Assembly: GCA_023415595.1 (NCBI GenBank)
Contig: JAEZJW010000132.1
Span: 1-41,996, forward strand
Length of the DNA stretch: 41,996 nucleotides
DNA from: Bacillota bacterium
Lineage (GTDB): Bacteria > Bacillota > Clostridia > Lachnospirales > Lachnospiraceae
Direction: 5' to 3'
The notes below the pieces were generated by a model. It was given only the letters and a program-made list of their open reading frames with translations. It was not told where the DNA came from and searched no databases. Of the stretch, positions 1 to 8,450 are shown piece after piece (the first letter of the stretch is position 1; each line of letters opens with the position of its first letter). Both the position numbers and the translations under genes were made by a program.

Positions 1-108
1 AAAAGATGCGATTGCCCGTAAATTGATATTGTTCTTTTTCAGTACTGCCGTTACTCCTGCCAGGCTTCCTATCTCGTTTTGTACGAATACGGACAGCTGT
101 CTGATCAT
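1..108 (-). CDS. ACT-domain protein, N-terminal part only
   Basis: The gene runs off the left edge, so only the first 36 codons are visible. They begin MIRQLSVFVQNEIGSLAGV and continue through an LKKNNINLRAIA stretch, the usual first strand-helix-strand of an ACT small-molecule-binding domain. The ATG at 108 is preferred to the ATG at 114 because the G-rich ribosome-binding site just upstream is properly spaced only for 108. It lies downstream of paaK-iorA-iorB on the same strand, where small ACT-domain proteins are often found in clostridia. A role in sensing aromatic or branched amino acids is inference from that context. Confidence 0.75.
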   Translation of the reverse strand, partial: MIRQLSVFVQNEIGSLAGVTAVLKKNNINLRAIASF

Positions 109-220
109 AGTCATACCCCCTCTTATCGAACTAATTTGTTGTATCTTTTCTTATACACTTTATTACCTTCCAAATTGCTAGATCTCCAGGTAAACATTCC
201 TCTGTGGTTATTATGTCAGT

Positions 221-793
221 TTAATGCAGGTTATAGCCTGTTTCAAAGGCTTTCAGGTTGATTTCTGCTGTTTTAGCCGGCACAGTATTCTTGATCACAG
301 CCATCCAATCTTCCTTCGTAAAATCCATATGCTGGGCAGCGATACCAAGTACGATAACATTGAATACCCTGCTGTTCCCAAGCTTCTTCGCTTCCTCTAT
401 GGCGCTTACCTTATAGACACGGTGAGTTTTCTCGAGCTCCTCCAGTATATGTTCCGGATACTTTGCGGCACCGATGACAACCGGCATCGGATCGATCCTC
501 TGATCATTGACCACAATTGCTCCGCCCTTCTTTAAATAGTGGGCATATCTTAAAGCCTCCAGGCGTTCAAAGGCAATCAGTACATCTGCCTGTCCTTCTT
601 CCACTATCGGCTCATTCACCTTACTGCCATATCTCACAAAGGTTACCACGCTGCCTCCCCGCTGTGCCATTCCGTGTACCTCGGACAATTTTACATCATA
701 GCCTGCATGAATTGCCAATCCACCAAGGATCCTGCTGGTCAGCAGAGTTCCCTGACCACCGACTCCTACGATCATTATATTCTTTGTTTCCAT
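221..793 (-). CDS. iorB: indolepyruvate:ferredoxin oxidoreductase, beta (gamma-domain) subunit
   Basis: This is the small subunit of the enzyme that oxidatively decarboxylates aryl-2-oxoacids such as indolepyruvate and phenylpyruvate to the aryl-acetyl-CoA, reducing ferredoxin. The protein starts METKNIMIVGVGGQGTLLTS, with the glycine-rich motif of the 2-oxoacid oxidoreductase gamma domain, and then LSEVHGMAQRGGSV, both typical of IorB. At 190 residues it has the family's usual length. The start at 793 has an AGGAGG site about 11 bases upstream. The longer open frame, beginning at 925, translates the 27-bp tandem repeat and has no ribosome-binding site. It follows iorA, and the two products should form one cytoplasmic complex. 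Confidence 0.93.
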   Translation of the reverse strand: METKNIMIVGVGGQGTLLTSRILGGLAIHAGYDVKLSEVHGMAQRGGSVVTFVRYGSKVNEPIVEEGQADVLIAFERLEALRYAHYLKKGGAIVVNDQRIDPMPVVIGAAKYPEHILEELEKTHRVYKVSAIEEAKKLGNSRVFNVIVLGIAAQHMDFTKEDWMAVIKNTVPAKTAEINLKAFETGYNLH

Positions 794-814
794 ATTAATC
801 CCGTTCCTCCTAAT

Positions 815-922
815 GGCCCGCATGTCATTCGCGGGACTATTGGCCCGCATGTCATTCGCGGGACTATTGGCCCGCATGTCATTCGCGGGACTATTGGCCC
901 GCATGTCATTCGCGGGACTATT
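815..922. repeat. four perfect 27-bp tandem repeats between iorA and iorB
   Basis: Four identical, directly adjacent 27-bp units occupy 815-841, 842-868, 869-895 and 896-922. Each contains CCCGC, nine bases, GCGGG, so every unit can form a small 5-bp hairpin. Because 27 is a multiple of three, each strand has a frame open across the array (NSPANDMRA on minus, GPHVIRGTI on plus), which lengthens automated gene calls. The array lies between the iorA stop and the ribosome-binding site of iorB. There are no spacers, so it is not a CRISPR. Confidence 0.97.
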
Positions 923-958
923 CACACTAATACTACATACTACCGCTTCACGGCAGCT

Positions 959-2701
959 CTAATCGTTCTCGACCAATTGAATGGTTTTGAACTTACATAG
1001 CGTTTCACATAAGCCGCAGCCATTGCACATGGTGTCATTAATTACGATATCACCGTTTTCTTTCTTCGTGATAGCGGGACAACCGGGTTTCATGCACATA
1101 CCGCACTTCATGCATACATTAGGATCAATACGGTAATGTTTTTTCACAGGTGCTTTATCTAATAATACGCAGGGTGACTGAGCGATAATGACAGCAATTT
1201 CATCCATCGCTGTAGCTTCCTTGATCACCTTCTCAAGCCTTACCGTATCAAAGGCATCCACCACATACACATGGTTCACACCGACAGCTTTACAAAGCGC
1301 TGCAAGATCCACTGAATAAGTAGCTTCTCCCTTTAACGTCTTCCCTGTAGCTGCATGGTCCTGATGACCGGTCATACCGGTTGTAGAATTATCCAAAATC
1401 ATAACAGTACCGGTTCCCTTATTGTAAACCATATTAATCAGGGAATTGATTCCGGTATGCATAAAGGTGGAATCACCGATGACAGCGACCCAGTTCTTAA
1501 TATAATCATTACCCTTTGCCTTCTCCATGCCATGAAGGGAGGAGATACTTGCACCCATACAGATGGTCGTATCCACCACGCTTAAGGGTGCAACCGCTCC
1601 GAGGGTGTAGCAGCCGATATCACCGGCAGCATGAATCTTTAATCTGTTCAGCAAGGCATATACACTCCTGTGCGGACATCCGGGGCAAAGGATCGGCGGG
1701 CGGTTCGGTACTGCTGCAGCATGGACTGCTGCCAGCTGTTCACCCTTAATTGCTCTTCTTAACAGATTGGCGGAATACTCTCCCTGTACGGTCAGGATAT
1801 CCTTGCCAATAGCAGGAATTCCCCAGGACTTCACCTGTTCCTCAATGATCGGATCCAGCTCCTCCACAATATATAAGGTTTCCACCTTAGAAGCAAAGTC
1901 CATAATCAAATCCTTTGGAAGCGGGTTGATCAGACCCAGCTTCAGAACAGAAGCCTCCGGAAGTGCTTCCTTCACATACTGGTAAGGGATCCCCGAGGTA
2001 ATGACTCCGATCTTCGTATCCTGATACTCCACCTGATTGATCGGAAAGCTGCAGCCATCCTTAGCCAGGGCGATTTCCCTGCTCTCAACCACCAAATGAC
2101 GGCCCTTAGCATTCGCCGGCATCATAACATTCTTTGCGACATCCCTGACATAGGGCTTATCCTCTTTTTCAATTCTATTATGTAATTCCACCATTCCCTG
2201 GGAATGGGAAAGTCTCGTTGTACTTCTGACGATGACCGGAGTATCATATTTCTCACTGAGATCAAAGGCGAATTTCACGAATTCCTTCGCTTCTTCACTG
2301 TCTGCAGGCTCTAATACCGGTACCTTCGCTGCTCTGGCCACTGCTCTGGTGTCCTGTTCATTCTGGGAGCTGTAAAGACCCGGATCGTCTGCGACGATGA
2401 TAACCAAGCCTCCTGTTACGCCGGAGTAGGCTACGGTAAATAAGGGATCAGAAGCTACGTTAAGTCCGACATGCTTCATAGATGCGAGCGCCCTTACGCC
2501 ACTGATGGAAGCACCGATGGCAACCTCCATTGCTACCTTCTCATTTGGCGACCATTCGGAATAGATCTCCTCATATTTTACGATATTTTCACTGATTTCT
2601 GTACTCGGTGTACCCGGATAGGCGGCTGATACCTTGCAGCCTGCCTCATAAGCTCCACGGGCAAAAGCCTCATTTCCAAGCATAATAACTCTGTCTGCCA
2701 C
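959..2701 (-). CDS. iorA: indolepyruvate:ferredoxin oxidoreductase, alpha subunit
   Basis: This is the large catalytic subunit, with thiamine diphosphate and iron-sulfur centres. The N-terminal half shows the YPGTPSTEI and ASDPLFTVAYSGV motifs of the pyrimidine/PP domains. A GDIGCYTLGA...GDSTFMHTGINSL region in the second half is the ThDP-binding part. The C terminus has two ferredoxin-like cysteine clusters, CMKCGMCMKPGCP and CNGCGLCETLC. The 580-residue length fits the family. The start is GTG at 2701, with AGGAG eight bases upstream. It works with IorB and probably with PaaK, which begins 89 bases upstream of it, in fermentation of aromatic amino acids to aryl acetates. Confidence 0.95.
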   Translation of the reverse strand: MADRVIMLGNEAFARGAYEAGCKVSAAYPGTPSTEISENIVKYEEIYSEWSPNEKVAMEVAIGASISGVRALASMKHVGLNVASDPLFTVAYSGVTGGLVIIVADDPGLYSSQNEQDTRAVARAAKVPVLEPADSEEAKEFVKFAFDLSEKYDTPVIVRSTTRLSHSQGMVELHNRIEKEDKPYVRDVAKNVMMPANAKGRHLVVESREIALAKDGCSFPINQVEYQDTKIGVITSGIPYQYVKEALPEASVLKLGLINPLPKDLIMDFASKVETLYIVEELDPIIEEQVKSWGIPAIGKDILTVQGEYSANLLRRAIKGEQLAAVHAAAVPNRPPILCPGCPHRSVYALLNRLKIHAAGDIGCYTLGAVAPLSVVDTTICMGASISSLHGMEKAKGNDYIKNWVAVIGDSTFMHTGINSLINMVYNKGTGTVMILDNSTTGMTGHQDHAATGKTLKGEATYSVDLAALCKAVGVNHVYVVDAFDTVRLEKVIKEATAMDEIAVIIAQSPCVLLDKAPVKKHYRIDPNVCMKCGMCMKPGCPAITKKENGDIVINDTMCNGCGLCETLCKFKTIQLVEND

Positions 2702-2789
2702 TATGTATACTCCTTTCTCATATCAAGCACCTGCGGGTCCTTAAGACCCTGCTGATGATTTAAGCCTAAGTTCTTCTCTTTCTTGCCGG

Positions 2790-4094
2790 TTAATTCTTTC
2801 GCAGGTCAGTAACTCTCTTTGCCTTTCCTTCAAAGCGCTGTAAACTTCTTGGTGCTACTAATTTTATCACAGCATCAATACTGAGTACAACCCTGAGTCT
2901 TGCCTTGATCCTCTGTTCCAGTTCGCCCAGCTTAGCATAGGAATCCAACAGCGATTCGTCTGCCAGCTCCACCTTGATCTCCATGGTGTCCAGGTGATTC
3001 TTACGGTCTACGATGATCTCATAATGCGGACCGATTTCCGGAACCTTCAGTAATACCTCTTCAATCTGTGACGGGAATACATTCACACCGCGGATAATCA
3101 GCATATCATCAGCTCGGCCGGACAGATTCTCCATTCTCACGGTTGTTCTTCCACATTTACAGGGCTCATACATCAGGCGGGAGATGTCCTTGGTCGTGTA
3201 CCGGATCAGGGGCAGGGCTTCCTTCGTGACGCAGGTGATAACCAGCTCTCCCTTCTCTCCCGGAGGCAGTACCTCACCTGTTTCCGAATCAATGATTTCG
3301 GGGATAAAATGATCTTCGTTGATATGCATACCACAAAGCTCCAGGCATTCACCGGATACTCCGGGACCAATCAGCTCACTCATGCCATAATTCTGGGTTA
3401 CCTTCATATCCTTGCTCCACAGCCGGTACATCTCCTGACGCATCGGCTCAGTCATGCCCTCTCCACCGAAGAGACCAATCTTTATATTCAAATCCTTAGC
3501 GGGATCAAGCCCCATCTGTCTGGCTACTTCACCGATATGTAAGGCATAGGAAGGAGTTGCTACAAGTACCGTGGTTCCGAAATCCTGCATGTACATGATC
3601 TGCTTCTGGGTATTGCCTGAGGAAGTGGGACATACTGCGGCACCGATGTTCTCCAAGCCATAATGAAGTCCCAGTGCGCCGGTGAACATACCATAACCAA
3701 AGCAGATCTGAGCTACATCCTCCTCCGTAGCACCACCCATAGCTGCTATTCTCGACACGCACTCCGTCCAGGTAGCCATATCCTTCTTCGTATACCCGAC
3801 AACAGTCGGTTTTCCCGTGGTTCCCGACGAAGCATGGATACGGACCAGCTCCTTCTTCGGTACTGTGAATAAACCGAAGGGATAATTATCCCTCAGGTCC
3901 TGCTTATTCGTGAACGGAAGCTTGCTTAGATCCTCCAGGGTATTAATATCCTCACATTTCACCCCAGCCTCTTCCATCTTATCGCGATAGGCCGGAACCT
4001 TCTCGTACACCCTAGTCAGGGTTTCCTGCAGCCTGGTAAGCTGAATGGCTTCGATTTCTTTTCTGGGAAGTGTCTCTTCCTTTGCCCAAATCAT
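2790..4094 (-). CDS. paaK: phenylacetate-CoA ligase (AMP-forming)
   Basis: This is an adenylate-forming enzyme that joins phenylacetate or related aryl acetates to CoA. It has the YEKVPAYRDK motif near residue 30, the nucleotide-binding HASSGTTGKPTVVGYTKKD loop at about residues 88-106, and a C-terminal AMP-binding domain with SGRADDMLIIRGVNVFPSQIEEVL. Its 434 residues are standard length. A GGGGGATC site precedes the ATG. Beside iorAB it may run in the energy-conserving direction, turning aryl-acetyl-CoA into acid and ATP. That direction is inferred from gene context, not shown by the sequence. Confidence 0.93.
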   Translation of the reverse strand: MIWAKEETLPRKEIEAIQLTRLQETLTRVYEKVPAYRDKMEEAGVKCEDINTLEDLSKLPFTNKQDLRDNYPFGLFTVPKKELVRIHASSGTTGKPTVVGYTKKDMATWTECVSRIAAMGGATEEDVAQICFGYGMFTGALGLHYGLENIGAAVCPTSSGNTQKQIMYMQDFGTTVLVATPSYALHIGEVARQMGLDPAKDLNIKIGLFGGEGMTEPMRQEMYRLWSKDMKVTQNYGMSELIGPGVSGECLELCGMHINEDHFIPEIIDSETGEVLPPGEKGELVITCVTKEALPLIRYTTKDISRLMYEPCKCGRTTVRMENLSGRADDMLIIRGVNVFPSQIEEVLLKVPEIGPHYEIIVDRKNHLDTMEIKVELADESLLDSYAKLGELEQRIKARLRVVLSIDAVIKLVAPRSLQRFEGKAKRVTDLRKN

Positions 4095-4125
4095 TTTAGT
4101 GATCCCCCTTTATAATTCATGATCC

Positions 4126-4148
4126 GGAGCATCCTGAGCCGATGCTCC
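4126..4148 (-). other. hairpin in the paaK leader
   Basis: GGAGCATC and GATGCTCC form a perfect 8-bp stem with a 7-base loop about 30 bases upstream of the paaK start. It could be an operator or an RNA structure. No riboswitch or T-box family was recognised. Confidence 0.5.
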
Positions 4149-4220
4149 TACCTTCATGATATTTAGATATTAATAATAACAATATTTTAAACCTCAGGAA
4201 GTGCGGCTTTACGCAGGAGC

Positions 4221-4242
4221 AAGCCCTCCTTGCGGGGGGCTT
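4221..4242. terminator. possible weak terminator after the symporter gene
   Basis: AAGCCC and GGGCTT bracket a G/C-rich core, giving a stem between the symporter stop and paaK. A run of four T follows only on the plus strand, so its use for the minus-strand symporter transcript is doubtful. Confidence 0.3.
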
Positions 4243-4294
4243 TTCACTGCCTGAATCTTTCTATGCTGAATGATTTATTTACTTAGTTATTCTG

Positions 4295-5824
4295 TTAAGC
4301 CTCCTGGATGGACTTACGGGCATGTACCGTAACAGGTTCATCATAGCAGGAGAACAGTTCACCGACTTTCTCTCTTTTTAACTTCGGTGTAATCAGACTT
4401 ACGACCGGAACAATCACAAGTCCTGTTATCATAGCAATCGCACCTGCATTAATCGGAGAAGCAATATATTTAAAGAATAGATTGGTTACGGTAATACCGA
4501 CACCGGAAGCAAAGCTTGCCCAGACAGCCCACTTCGTAACACCCTTCCAGTAAAGTCCGAATAGGAATGGTGCCAGAAAGGAACCGGCCATAGCGCCCCA
4601 GGCGATACTCATCAGCTGCGCGATGAAGGTGATCGGGTTCAATGCCAGGAATACCGACAGCCCGATGAAGAATACAATGAGGATCCTCATTGTGAACAGC
4701 TGTTTCTTCTCACTCATGTTCTTTATGATATTTCCCTTCAGGAAGTCAAGCGTCAGGGTCGAGCTGGAGGTCAGCACCAGACTTGACAAAGTTGACATTG
4801 ACGCCGACAGTACAAGCACTACTACAATGCCAATCAGGACATTGGATAAATCGGACATCATATGGGGTACGATGGCATCGAAATTAACTGCTCCCGATGC
4901 GTTTCGTATGGCCGGGCTGTCAAACAGCCGGCCGAAACTGCCGAGATAATAGCAGCCTCCGGCAATTACCACTGCGAATATCGTAGAGATGATGGTTCCG
5001 GACTTAATTGATTTCTCGCTTTTAATCGCGTAGAACTTATGTATCATCTGAGGAAGTCCCCAGGTACCTAACGAGGTAAGAATGATAACGCCTAACAGGT
5101 TCTTAGGATCCGGTCCGAAGAAGGAAGTAAATGCTCCGGGCTGACCCATGGTTGCCGGTACATCACTGGGTATCTTGGCAAGGCTTCCGATCGCCTCCAT
5201 AAACCCGCCCTGTCCATTGATAACGGAAGCGATAACGGCTACAATACCGACTAACATGATGATCCCCTGAATCAGATCATTGATCGCTGTTGCCATATAC
5301 CCACCCAGGATAACATAGGCCCCGGTCAGGATAGCCATTGCCCATACACATACCGAGAACGGAATGTCAAAGGCCATGTTGAACAAGGAGGAAAGTCCTT
5401 TATAGACAGAAGCTGTATAAGGCACCATGAAGATGAAAATAATCGCAGATGCCACCAGCTTAAGTGCTTTACTGTCATACCTGCTGCCGAAGAAGTCCGG
5501 CATCGTAGAGGATTTTAAATGATGCGTCATCACACGGGTCCTTCTGCCTAACACGACCCAGGCCATCAGACTTCCGATAAAGGCATTTCCTATACCAATC
5601 CAAGTGGCTGCAGTACCGTACTTCCAACCAAATTGTCCTGCATAGCCTACGAAGATAACTGCCGAAAAATAGGTAGTTCCATATGCAAAAGCAGTAAGCC
5701 AGGGCCCTACTGCCCGTCCGCCTAATACAAAGTCCCCAACGCTAGTTGCATGCTTTCTGGCATAGATGCCAACCAATACCATGATTACAAAAAAGCAGAT
5801 TAAGAAAGCTACTTTAATAATCAT
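4295..5824 (-). CDS. sodium:solute symporter (SSS family)
   Basis: This is an integral membrane transporter with about thirteen hydrophobic segments, of the SSS family that includes proline and pantothenate carriers. The first segment, a GDFVLGGRAVGPWLTAFAYG stretch after it, and TYFSAVIFVGYAGQFGWKYG match the conserved N-terminal part of the family. The ATG at 5824 is favoured over the one at 5845 because an AAGGTGAGG site precedes it at good spacing. That gives 509 residues. The substrate cannot be read from sequence. Placement upstream of paaK-iorA-iorB suggests an aryl acid or 2-oxoacid, which is inference. It has its own strong promoter overlapped by an inverted repeat. Confidence 0.9.
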   Translation of the reverse strand: MIIKVAFLICFFVIMVLVGIYARKHATSVGDFVLGGRAVGPWLTAFAYGTTYFSAVIFVGYAGQFGWKYGTAATWIGIGNAFIGSLMAWVVLGRRTRVMTHHLKSSTMPDFFGSRYDSKALKLVASAIIFIFMVPYTASVYKGLSSLFNMAFDIPFSVCVWAMAILTGAYVILGGYMATAINDLIQGIIMLVGIVAVIASVINGQGGFMEAIGSLAKIPSDVPATMGQPGAFTSFFGPDPKNLLGVIILTSLGTWGLPQMIHKFYAIKSEKSIKSGTIISTIFAVVIAGGCYYLGSFGRLFDSPAIRNASGAVNFDAIVPHMMSDLSNVLIGIVVVLVLSASMSTLSSLVLTSSSTLTLDFLKGNIIKNMSEKKQLFTMRILIVFFIGLSVFLALNPITFIAQLMSIAWGAMAGSFLAPFLFGLYWKGVTKWAVWASFASGVGITVTNLFFKYIASPINAGAIAMITGLVIVPVVSLITPKLKREKVGELFSCYDEPVTVHARKSIQEA

Positions 5825-5851
5825 CCCCCATACCTCACCTTCCATGACATT

Positions 5852-5894
5852 TCATTACTTTATCGCTTTAAAGCGCAGCGCTTTAAAGTAATGA
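5852..5894 (-). promoter_or_regulatory. long inverted repeat at the symporter transcription start
   Basis: TCATTACTTTA at 5852-5862 pairs perfectly with TAAAGTAATGA at 5884-5894. Between them lie CGCTTTAAAGCG, itself palindromic, and a second CGCTTTAAAG. The right arm overlaps the promoter -10 box, and the whole element lies in the first transcribed bases. A repressor operator is the simplest reading; a leader hairpin is the alternative. Confidence 0.65.
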
Positions 5895-5919
5895 TATCAA
5901 AAATGCAGAAAGCTGTCAA
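5891..5919 (-). promoter_or_regulatory. promoter of the symporter gene
   Basis: TTGACA at 5914-5919, a 17-base spacer and TATCAT at 5891-5896 form a near-consensus housekeeping promoter reading toward the symporter. Confidence 0.8.
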
Positions 5920-6001
5920 GAGTTTAACATAATAAATTCTAAAATTAATAGAATATGGGAATTGAGTAACATCCCACCTGTTTGAGAAAGCATCCCTTGT
6001 T

Positions 6002-6289
6002 TTAAATCATTGGCCTTATCAGAAAGTAATAGATCAGACAAAGGTCTGCGATAGCTGCCGCCGGAAGCAATAACCGAAAGGACAGGTGCTTCGTCTTATG
6101 GCGGTAATATCTCATTCCCAGATAGGAACCTATCCCTCCGCCGAATATGGCAATCAGGAGAAGTGTCCGCTCCGGTATTCGCCACTTACCCTTAATCGCT
6201 CTGCTCTTATCAATTCCCATTACCGTAAACCCCGTGATGCCGGCGCAGAGCATATAACCTGCATATAAAATATATATGATCTTGTTCAT
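6002..6289 (-). CDS. DUF1294 family small membrane protein
   Basis: This is a 95-residue membrane protein of unknown function. It carries the DUF1294 signature, a hydrophobic segment followed by MGIDKSRAIKGKWRIPERTLLL, then a glycine-rich FGGGIGSYLGM segment and RHKTKH. Three hydrophobic stretches are visible. The start at 6289 has AGGAG at correct spacing, while the longer frame from 6334 lacks a site. It lies downstream of aspS but is separated from it by a strong hairpin, so it may have its own weak promoter. Confidence 0.85.
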   Translation of the reverse strand: MNKIIYILYAGYMLCAGITGFTVMGIDKSRAIKGKWRIPERTLLLIAIFGGGIGSYLGMRYYRHKTKHLSFRLLLPAAAIADLCLIYYFLIRPMI

Positions 6290-6374
6290 TATAATCTCCT
6301 GTTCATACAAGTATCCAAGTAAAATCTGCTGCAAGCAAGTCTGCCTTAGGAAGTTAATTTTATGGTATAGCTTA

Positions 6375-6407
6375 ACAGCCCTGATAAGGTGGTCCTTACA
6401 GGGCTGT
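6375..6407 (-). terminator. hairpin terminator after aspS
   Basis: ACAGCCCTG at 6375-6383 pairs with CAGGGCTGT at 6399-6407, and an inner TAAGG/CCTTA extends the stem. It lies just past the aspS stop. The T-run is weak, so termination may be partial. Confidence 0.6.
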
Positions 6408-6415
6408 CGTATCTA

Positions 6416-8209
6416 TTATTTATTCTCTTCCAATGCAATTTTAATGCCCAGTTCCTTCAGCTGCTTATCCTCTACCACATTCGGAGCCTCGGTCATCAGA
6501 CAGGAAGCATCCTTAACCTTCGGGAAGGCGATAACATCACGGATCGAGTCCTCCTTCGCCATCAGCATTACCAGTCGGTCCAAGCCGTAAGCCAGTCCGG
6601 CATGCGGGGGAACACCGTATTTGAAAGCATTCAGCAGGAAGCCGAAGCGCTCATAGGCAGCTTCCTTCGTAAAGCCCAGCACCTCGAACATCTTCTCCTG
6701 AACATCACTCTGGAAGATTCTCACGGAGCCGCCGCCAACCTCAGTGCCATTTAAGGTAATATCGTAAGCCTTAGCTCTGACCTTCGCCGGATCGGTATCC
6801 AGAAGTGCCAGATCCTCATCCATTGGCATTGTAAATGGATGGTGCTTAGCTACAAAACGGTTTTCTTCCTTGGAATACTCCAAAAGAGGGAATTCAGTTA
6901 CCCACAGGAATTTATATTCATTCTTATTCAGAAGGTTCAGGCTTCTCGCAATCTCAAGTCTTAAATTGCCCAGTACGGCAAATACCACATCATCCTCATC
7001 CGCTGCGAACAAGAGCAGGTCTCCGGGCTTTCCGCTCATCGCTGACACCAGGCTGTGCATCTCTTCATCGGTCATAAACTTCGCAAAGGAAGATTTGTAG
7101 GTGCCGTCTGCTCCGATTGCCACATAAGCAAGTCCCTTCGCACCGAAATCCTTCGCATAATCCACCAGGGCATCAATTTTCTTCCTTGGCATTTCACCCT
7201 GACCTTCTGCATTAATACCACGGACCGAGCCACCCTTTTCCAGTGCTCCGGTAAATACGGAGAAGCCGCAGTTCTTCACAACCTCAGACACATTTTTCAG
7301 TTCCATGCCAAAACGGATATCCGGTTTATCGGAGCCGAAGCGGTCCATTGCCTCCGCATAGGTCATCCTCTGAATCGGAAGCTGTACCTCGATGCCGATG
7401 CTTTCCTTGAACATCCTCTGAAGCAGACGTTCATTGACACGAATGACATCATCCACATCCACGAAGGATAATTCCATATCAATCTGTGTGAACTCCGGTT
7501 GCCTGTCAGCACGAAGGTCCTCGTCACGGAAGCATTTTACGATCTGGAAATAACGGTCATAGCCTGCACACATTAAGAGCTGCTTGAACAGCTGGGGAGA
7601 CTGGGGCAGAGCATAGAAATTACCGGGATGAACACGGCTGGGAACCAGATAGTCCCTGGCACCCTCGGGTGTACTCTTGGTTAACATCGGTGTCTCTATC
7701 TCTAAGAAGCCTTCCTCGGCTAAAAATTGACGCGTGATAACAGCAACCTTACTGCGGAGGATTAGGTTTTTCTGAAGATCAGGTCTTCTTAAATCTAAAT
7801 AACGATATTTAAGTCTGAGCTCCTCCTTCGTCTTGCTTTCCTCTTCAATCTGGAACGGAGGAGTCTCTGCCTCGGAAAGGACACGCAGTTCTGCGGCCCT
7901 GATCTCGATATCTCCGGTAGCCAGGTTCTCATTGACAGCTCCGGAACGGGCTTCTACCTTACCTACAACAGCGATGACAAATTCACTCCTCAGCTTCTCT
8001 GCCTTGGCAAAGTTCTCACTTCCGCAATCGCTCTCTTCAAAAATAATCTGCAGCAGTCCGGTACGATCCCTGAGATCCAGAAAGATAATACCTCCCTTAT
8101 TCCTGCTCTTCTGTACCCATCCCATCACAGTTACGGTATCTCCGATGTTCCCTCTGGTAACTTCAGTACATCTGTGGCTTCTGTGTAAGCCCTTCATTGA
8201 TTCTGCCAT
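6416..8209 (-). CDS. aspS: aspartate--tRNA ligase
   Basis: This is a bacterial-type class II aspartyl-tRNA synthetase. An N-terminal OB-fold anticodon domain contains GWVQKSRNKGGIIFLDLRDRTG. Motif 2 is FRDEDLRADRQPEFTQIDME, the inserted GAD domain lies in the middle, and motif 3 is GLAYGLDRLVMLM near the end. At 597 residues it matches the family. The start at 8209 (MAESMKGLHRSH) fits homologues and has AGGAG about 12 bases upstream; the open frame begins earlier at 8266. No T-box leader was found upstream. Confidence 0.97.
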   Translation of the reverse strand: MAESMKGLHRSHRCTEVTRGNIGDTVTVMGWVQKSRNKGGIIFLDLRDRTGLLQIIFEESDCGSENFAKAEKLRSEFVIAVVGKVEARSGAVNENLATGDIEIRAAELRVLSEAETPPFQIEEESKTKEELRLKYRYLDLRRPDLQKNLILRSKVAVITRQFLAEEGFLEIETPMLTKSTPEGARDYLVPSRVHPGNFYALPQSPQLFKQLLMCAGYDRYFQIVKCFRDEDLRADRQPEFTQIDMELSFVDVDDVIRVNERLLQRMFKESIGIEVQLPIQRMTYAEAMDRFGSDKPDIRFGMELKNVSEVVKNCGFSVFTGALEKGGSVRGINAEGQGEMPRKKIDALVDYAKDFGAKGLAYVAIGADGTYKSSFAKFMTDEEMHSLVSAMSGKPGDLLLFAADEDDVVFAVLGNLRLEIARSLNLLNKNEYKFLWVTEFPLLEYSKEENRFVAKHHPFTMPMDEDLALLDTDPAKVRAKAYDITLNGTEVGGGSVRIFQSDVQEKMFEVLGFTKEAAYERFGFLLNAFKYGVPPHAGLAYGLDRLVMLMAKEDSIRDVIAFPKVKDASCLMTEAPNVVEDKQLKELGIKIALEENK

Positions 8210-8294
8210 GGTTGCTCTAATCTCCTTTATCCTTATAACTTTATCTATTAATTTACCGTATAGCACTTTATTTTATATATCCTCAATGAATTTA

Positions 8295-8323
8295 ATTCTA
8301 ATCCATTTTAGATTATCTGTCCA
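8295..8323 (-). promoter_or_regulatory. probable aspS promoter
   Basis: TGGACA at 8318-8323, a 17-base spacer and TAGAAT at 8295-8300 give a good promoter about 90 bases upstream of the aspS start. Confidence 0.6.
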
Positions 8324-8387
8324 CATTTTTCTTATTGTGATGATGAGATCGGACAGGATAGATCCGTATCTCTTCGCCAGCTTGAAA

Positions 8388-8424
8388 GGCGTGTTCCCCA
8401 AAAGCACTTTATGGGATACACGCC
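8388..8424 (-). terminator. hairpin terminator after the Dabb gene
   Basis: GGCGTGT pairs with ACACGCC, and TCCC with GGGA inside it. On the minus strand the stem is followed by TTTC. It sits 26 bases past the Dabb stop. Confidence 0.65.
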
Positions 8425-8450
8425 CTCTGATGATTGTTCTTATAATCGAA

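Noticed and set aside
815..922. CRISPR array
   Set aside because: The four units are directly adjacent with no spacers, and no cas gene is present.
794..925. N-terminal extension of iorB with four NSPANDMRA repeats
   Set aside because: It is translation of the tandem DNA repeat, lacks a ribosome-binding site, and the start at 793 matches the family.
674..1000. Plus-strand protein with GPHVIRGTI repeats
   Set aside because: It is antisense to iorB and the repeat array, with no ribosome-binding site and no family resemblance.
8210..8450. T-box or other riboswitch upstream of aspS
   Set aside because: No T-box sequence or specifier structure could be found; a plain promoter is visible.
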